This document shows, piece by piece, positions 4,429-7,174 of a stretch of DNA of 7,174 nt. Made by a program: the position numbers and the translations under genes. Within the stretch, counting starts at the first letter, position 1; every line of letters starts with the position of its first letter. The notes under the pieces were generated by a model that was not told the origin of the DNA, searched no databases, and saw nothing but the letters and a program-made list of their open reading frames with translations. Origin of the DNA: Candidatus Tectimicrobiota bacterium (GTDB lineage Bacteria; UBA8248); assembly GCA_016184445.1 (NCBI GenBank), contig JACPCT010000183.1, forward strand, positions 1 through 7,174. The letters run 5' to 3'.

Positions 4429-6687
4429 CTAGGCTCCGTTGCCCGCAGCGGCGAGAGCTTTCCGCAGATGATGGGGCCCGACCGGGATGGAGAAGAACGG
4501 CACCCCGGCCGCGTCCTGGATCGCGTTCACGATGGCCGCGGCCGTGGCCACGATGGGGGGCTCCCCCACCCCTCTCATGCCCAAGGGCGTCCCTTCAGCG
4601 GGATTGTCGAAGAGGATGGCCTTGAGCTCCGGCATGTCCATGCTGGTCGGGAGGAGATACTCGTGGAGGCTCTCCCCGCCGAGCCGCCCGTCCGGATGCC
4701 GGAACTGCTCCTCCATGAGGGCGAGGCCCATGCCCTGGACCATCGCCCCCTCGATCTGGCCTTCGACCGAGAGCGGGTTGATGGCGAAGCCCACGTCCTG
4801 GACGCAGACGAGGCGGAGCACCCGCACCTCGCCCAGCTCCGGGCGGACCGCCACCTCGGCCACCTGGGCGATGTAGATCGGGCACGCCGGAGGCTTGGGG
4901 CTTGCCCCCTGGCCGATGAGGAAACCCACGATCTCGGGGGCGGCCTTCGCCACCTGCGCGAGCGTGAGGGAACGCTCCGGCGCCGAGGCGACCTTCACCT
5001 TCCCGTCCTCGAGGACCAAATCCCCGGGCGCGGCCTCGAGCTTGGCGCCCGCGACGTCCAGGATCTTCTTTCGCAAGTCACGAACCGCGCTCAGCACCGC
5101 CGCGCCCACCGAGCGCGTCGCCTTGCTTCCCGAGGCGGCGGTGGACTCGGGGACGGTGTCCGTGTCGCCCGTCGTGTAGCGGACGTTGTCCAGCCGGACG
5201 CCCAGCGACTCGGCGGCGAGCTGGCAGAGGGAGGTGCTGGCCCCCGTCAGGTTCACCGTGCCCGACATCACTTGGAGGGAGCCGTCCCCGTTCAGGCGGA
5301 CGGAGCAGCTCGACGCCTCGCCCGGCCCGTGCCAGAAGCCGCAGGCGATGCCCCGGCCGTACCGCCAGCCCTCCTCCTCCGGGAGGTCCGCCCGGCGGGG
5401 GACGGGCTGGCCCCAGCGGCCCTCGGCCGCCGCCCGCTCCATCACCTTCTGCATGGAGCCGTCCTGGTGGGTCCCCGCGAGGGACTTGTCCCCGGGGCGC
5501 AGCGCGTTCAGGCGCCGGAACTCCAGGGGATCGATGCCGAGCTCCCGGGCGATGATGTCGGTGTGGACCTCGGTGGCGAAGTGGTACTGCGGCCCGCTGG
5601 GGGCGCGGACCGGCCCCGCCACCGGGGCGTTGGTGTACACCGTGCAGGCCTTCACCCGGACGTCGGGGATGCGGTAGACGGACGAGGCCATGCCCATCTT
5701 GCTGCTGCACTGGAACGGCGCGCCCCGCCCGTAGGCGCCGTGCTCCATGGTGACGTCCAGCTCGCGCGCGACCATCGTGCCGTCCCGCTTCACGCCGGTC
5801 TTGATGGTGAAGACGTGGGGGTGGCGCGGGTTGACCCCCCTGTGGTCCTCCTCGCGCGACATCTCCATGCGGACGGCCTGGCCGGTCCGGAGGGCCAGGA
5901 GGGCCGCGATGTGCTCGAAGGTGCTCTTGAGCTTGGAGCCGAAGCCGCCGCCGATCTCGGTCGGGATGACGCGCACCTTCGTCGCCGGCAGGCCGAGCGC
6001 CTCCGCCACGTCGGCGCGGATGGCCCAGGCATCCTGGGTGGTGGTCCAGATGGTCACTTTCCCATCGGCGCCGGCTTCCGCGGTGCAGGCGTGGGGCTCG
6101 ATGTAGCCGGCGTGGGCGTGGGGGGTGAGGAAGGTGTGCTCGAAAACCCTGTCGGCCCGGGCGAAACCGGAGTCGGGGCTCCCGATGGTCTTCTCGAAGC
6201 GCGCGAGGACGTTCCCCTCGCCGCCGGGGCCCAGCTTGAGCTGCTTCCAGTCCTCGTGCAGGAGGAGGGTCCTCCCCTCCCGGCTCGCGATGGGGTCCAC
6301 GACGGGCGCGAGGGGCGCGTAGCGGACCCGGACGGCCTCCAGCGCCGCCTGCGCCGCCTCGAGCGTCTCGGCCGCGACGGCGGCGACAGGCTCGCCCACG
6401 TAGCGCACGCAGCCGTCCTTGGCGAGCCAGCTCTGGTCCTTGATGTCCCCCCCGAAGCGGATGCCGGGGCACTCCTCGCGCGTGAGCACATAGCGCACGC
6501 CGGGAATCCGGCGCGCCCGCGAGGCGTCCACCGAGAGCACGCGCGCGAAGGCATGGGGGCTCCCCAGGACGCGCCCCACCAGCGCCCGGGCCACGGGCAC
6601 GTCGGCCCCGAAGCAGGCCGTGCCGGCCGCCTTGTCGGGCGTGTCGATCCTTGTAAGGGCTTTCCCCGCCACCCGGTAGTCCGCCAT
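4429..6687 (-). CDS. Xanthine dehydrogenase family molybdopterin-binding (large) subunit
   Basis: A complete 752-residue Mo-hydroxylase catalytic subunit, paralogous to the one at the left edge. It should hydroxylate an organic substrate at a Mo-molybdopterin centre and pass electrons to FeS and FAD subunits that are not in the window. Landmarks: ALVGRVLGSPHAFARV and YVGEPVAAVA in the N-terminal hammerhead domain, GGGFGSK at 246-252, the substrate-loop equivalent GPVRAPSGPQ with Arg361, VEGQIEGAMVQGMGLALMEE, and RGVGEPP with the expected catalytic Glu at 709. Two positions differ from classical XDH: the GQG glutamine is replaced in NLTGAS (Thr481), and the loop F-R-G-F-G is replaced by V-R-A-P-S. 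A longer start at GTG 6693 is possible, but that codon overlaps the GGAGG ribosome-binding site, so ATG 6687 is chosen. It is the first gene of the likely operon with the CMD selenoprotein and monooxygenase. Substrate unknown; the changed pocket suggests it is not xanthine. Confidence 0.93.
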   Translation of the reverse strand: MADYRVAGKALTRIDTPDKAAGTACFGADVPVARALVGRVLGSPHAFARVLSVDASRARRIPGVRYVLTREECPGIRFGGDIKDQSWLAKDGCVRYVGEPVAAVAAETLEAAQAALEAVRVRYAPLAPVVDPIASREGRTLLLHEDWKQLKLGPGGEGNVLARFEKTIGSPDSGFARADRVFEHTFLTPHAHAGYIEPHACTAEAGADGKVTIWTTTQDAWAIRADVAEALGLPATKVRVIPTEIGGGFGSKLKSTFEHIAALLALRTGQAVRMEMSREEDHRGVNPRHPHVFTIKTGVKRDGTMVARELDVTMEHGAYGRGAPFQCSSKMGMASSVYRIPDVRVKACTVYTNAPVAGPVRAPSGPQYHFATEVHTDIIARELGIDPLEFRRLNALRPGDKSLAGTHQDGSMQKVMERAAAEGRWGQPVPRRADLPEEEGWRYGRGIACGFWHGPGEASSCSVRLNGDGSLQVMSGTVNLTGASTSLCQLAAESLGVRLDNVRYTTGDTDTVPESTAASGSKATRSVGAAVLSAVRDLRKKILDVAGAKLEAAPGDLVLEDGKVKVASAPERSLTLAQVAKAAPEIVGFLIGQGASPKPPACPIYIAQVAEVAVRPELGEVRVLRLVCVQDVGFAINPLSVEGQIEGAMVQGMGLALMEEQFRHPDGRLGGESLHEYLLPTSMDMPELKAILFDNPAEGTPLGMRGVGEPPIVATAAAIVNAIQDAAGVPFFSIPVGPHHLRKALAAAGNGA

Positions 6688-6697
6688 CTCCACCTCC
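6688..6697 (-). promoter_or_regulatory. Ribosome-binding site that decides the start of the second large subunit
   Basis: GGAGG at 6697-6693 lies 5 bases before ATG 6687, good Shine-Dalgarno spacing. The in-frame GTG at 6693-6691 uses the last G of this GGAGG, so it is unlikely to be the start. Confidence 0.7.
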
Positions 6698-6765
6698 GTC
6701 GTGTGATCGGCGCCCGCCGGAACGCAGGAGGGGAACCGACGGCCGTCCTCGGAAAACTGGAGCCT

Positions 6766-6794
6766 ATTTTGGGGTCCGCGCGTCCGGGGGTCAA
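6766..6794 (-). promoter_or_regulatory. Candidate sigma70 promoter for the large-subunit / CMD / monooxygenase operon
   Basis: On the minus strand, TTGACC (6794-6789, 5 of 6 matches to consensus) is separated by exactly 17 bases from CAAAAT (6771-6766, 4 of 6). It lies in the 135-base gap between the tenA-like stop and ATG 6687, in a locally AT-richer patch, and would give a leader of roughly 70 bases. The -10 box is imperfect, but spacing and position are good. Confidence 0.45.
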
Positions 6795-6822
6795 GAAAGC
6801 GGCCGGCCCGGGTACCGGGGGC

Positions 6823-7174
6823 CTAGAGGGGCCACCTCTCCAGGCGGTAGGCCTGCTCCCAGAACATCCACTCGTAGCGGCTGGAGAGGAGGAAGGCATC
6901 GAGAGCCTGGGCGCGCTCCAGGCTCCCCAGGGAGGGGCCCAGGCGGTCGGCCAGGGCGAGCTGGACCTCGACGAGACCGCCGTAGCCCTCCCCCGCGTAG
7001 ACCGAGATCCACTCGGCGCAGAGGGGGTTTTCGGGGAGCCGCCCGGCCAGCCGGAGGCCCACCTCGCGGTAGATCCAGTAGCAGGGCAGCACCGCCGCCA
7101 GCCCCACGGCGAGGCTCCCGGCCCGGCAGGTGGCCAGAAGGTGGCGGGTGTAGGCCACGGTGACGGGGCCGGGG
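6823..7174 (-). CDS. tenA: TenA/thiaminase II family protein, N-terminus cut by window edge
   Basis: 116 residues of the C-terminal part are present; the frame runs off the right edge with no start visible, as the apparent GTG start at 7158 is internal. TenA proteins hydrolyse aminopyrimidine compounds or thiamine and take part in thiamine-pyrimidine salvage in the cytoplasm. The match is clear: LPCYWIY carries the catalytic Cys (codon 7083-7081) and the Tyr four residues on, equivalent to Cys135 and Tyr139 of Bacillus subtilis TenA. EWISVYAGEGY puts a Tyr 28 residues after that Cys (Tyr163 equivalent). SSRYEWMFWEQAY places a Glu at +70 (Glu205 equivalent), and the protein ends RLERWPL. All expected C-terminal catalytic positions are kept, so the enzyme looks functional. 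It is co-directional with the downstream Mo-hydroxylase gene, but a 135-base gap and a promoter candidate suggest separate transcription. It could be a TenA_C-type salvage enzyme or a diverged relative. Confidence 0.9.
   Translation of the reverse strand, partial: PGPVTVAYTRHLLATCRAGSLAVGLAAVLPCYWIYREVGLRLAGRLPENPLCAEWISVYAGEGYGGLVEVQLALADRLGPSLGSLERAQALDAFLLSSRYEWMFWEQAYRLERWPL

Noticed and set aside
6791..6825. Intrinsic terminator after the tenA-like gene (CCCGG-TAC-CCGGG near its stop)
   Set aside because: Only a 5-bp stem with a 3-base loop, and the following CTTTCTT is offset and not a clean U-run.

Overview
This window is GC-rich and tightly packed, and all five genes lie on the minus strand. 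It looks like a chromosomal catabolic segment from an uncultivated, soil- or sediment-type bacterium. The mix of xanthine-dehydrogenase-family large subunits, a luciferase-like monooxygenase and a carboxymuconolactone-decarboxylase-like protein fits deep-branching lineages such as Tectomicrobia, Rokubacteria/NC10 or deltaproteobacteria-like groups. That placement is an impression from gene content, not a phylogeny.

Layout in transcription order, from the right edge leftward: (1) the C-terminal two thirds of a TenA/thiaminase II protein, cut by the right edge and ending at 6823; (2) a 135-base gap with a plausible sigma70 promoter; (3) a complete XDH-family molybdopterin-binding large subunit (6687-4429); (4) after 36 bases, a CMD/AhpD-like protein (4392-3727) whose frame is interrupted by one in-frame TGA; (5) after 24 bases, a luciferase-like flavin-dependent monooxygenase (3702-2647); (6) a 463-base intergenic region with palindromic and helically phased repeats; (7) a second XDH-family large subunit (2183 to the left edge), missing only a few tens of residues at its C-terminus.

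The most interesting point is gene 4. The TGA falls exactly on the second Cys of the family's CxxC redox motif, giving C-N-N-U-V-G-H. The same frame continues for 109 codons of well-conserved CMD sequence. Starting 14 bases after the TGA there is a 7-bp hairpin with a GGUC apical loop, very like the bacterial SECIS loop of E. coli fdhF. I interpret this as a selenocysteine-containing CMD/AhpD-like selenoprotein, not a pseudogene. Ordinary ORF calling would split it in two.

Genes 3 to 5 have operon-like spacing and could form one oxidative catabolic unit: a molybdenum hydroxylase, a thiol/selenol peroxidase-like protein and a reduced-flavin-dependent monooxygenase of the SsuD/SfnG type. No FeS subunit, FAD subunit, flavin reductase, Sec machinery (selA, selB, selC, selD) or molybdenum-cofactor maturation gene is in the window, so substrates and partners cannot be fixed from this sequence.
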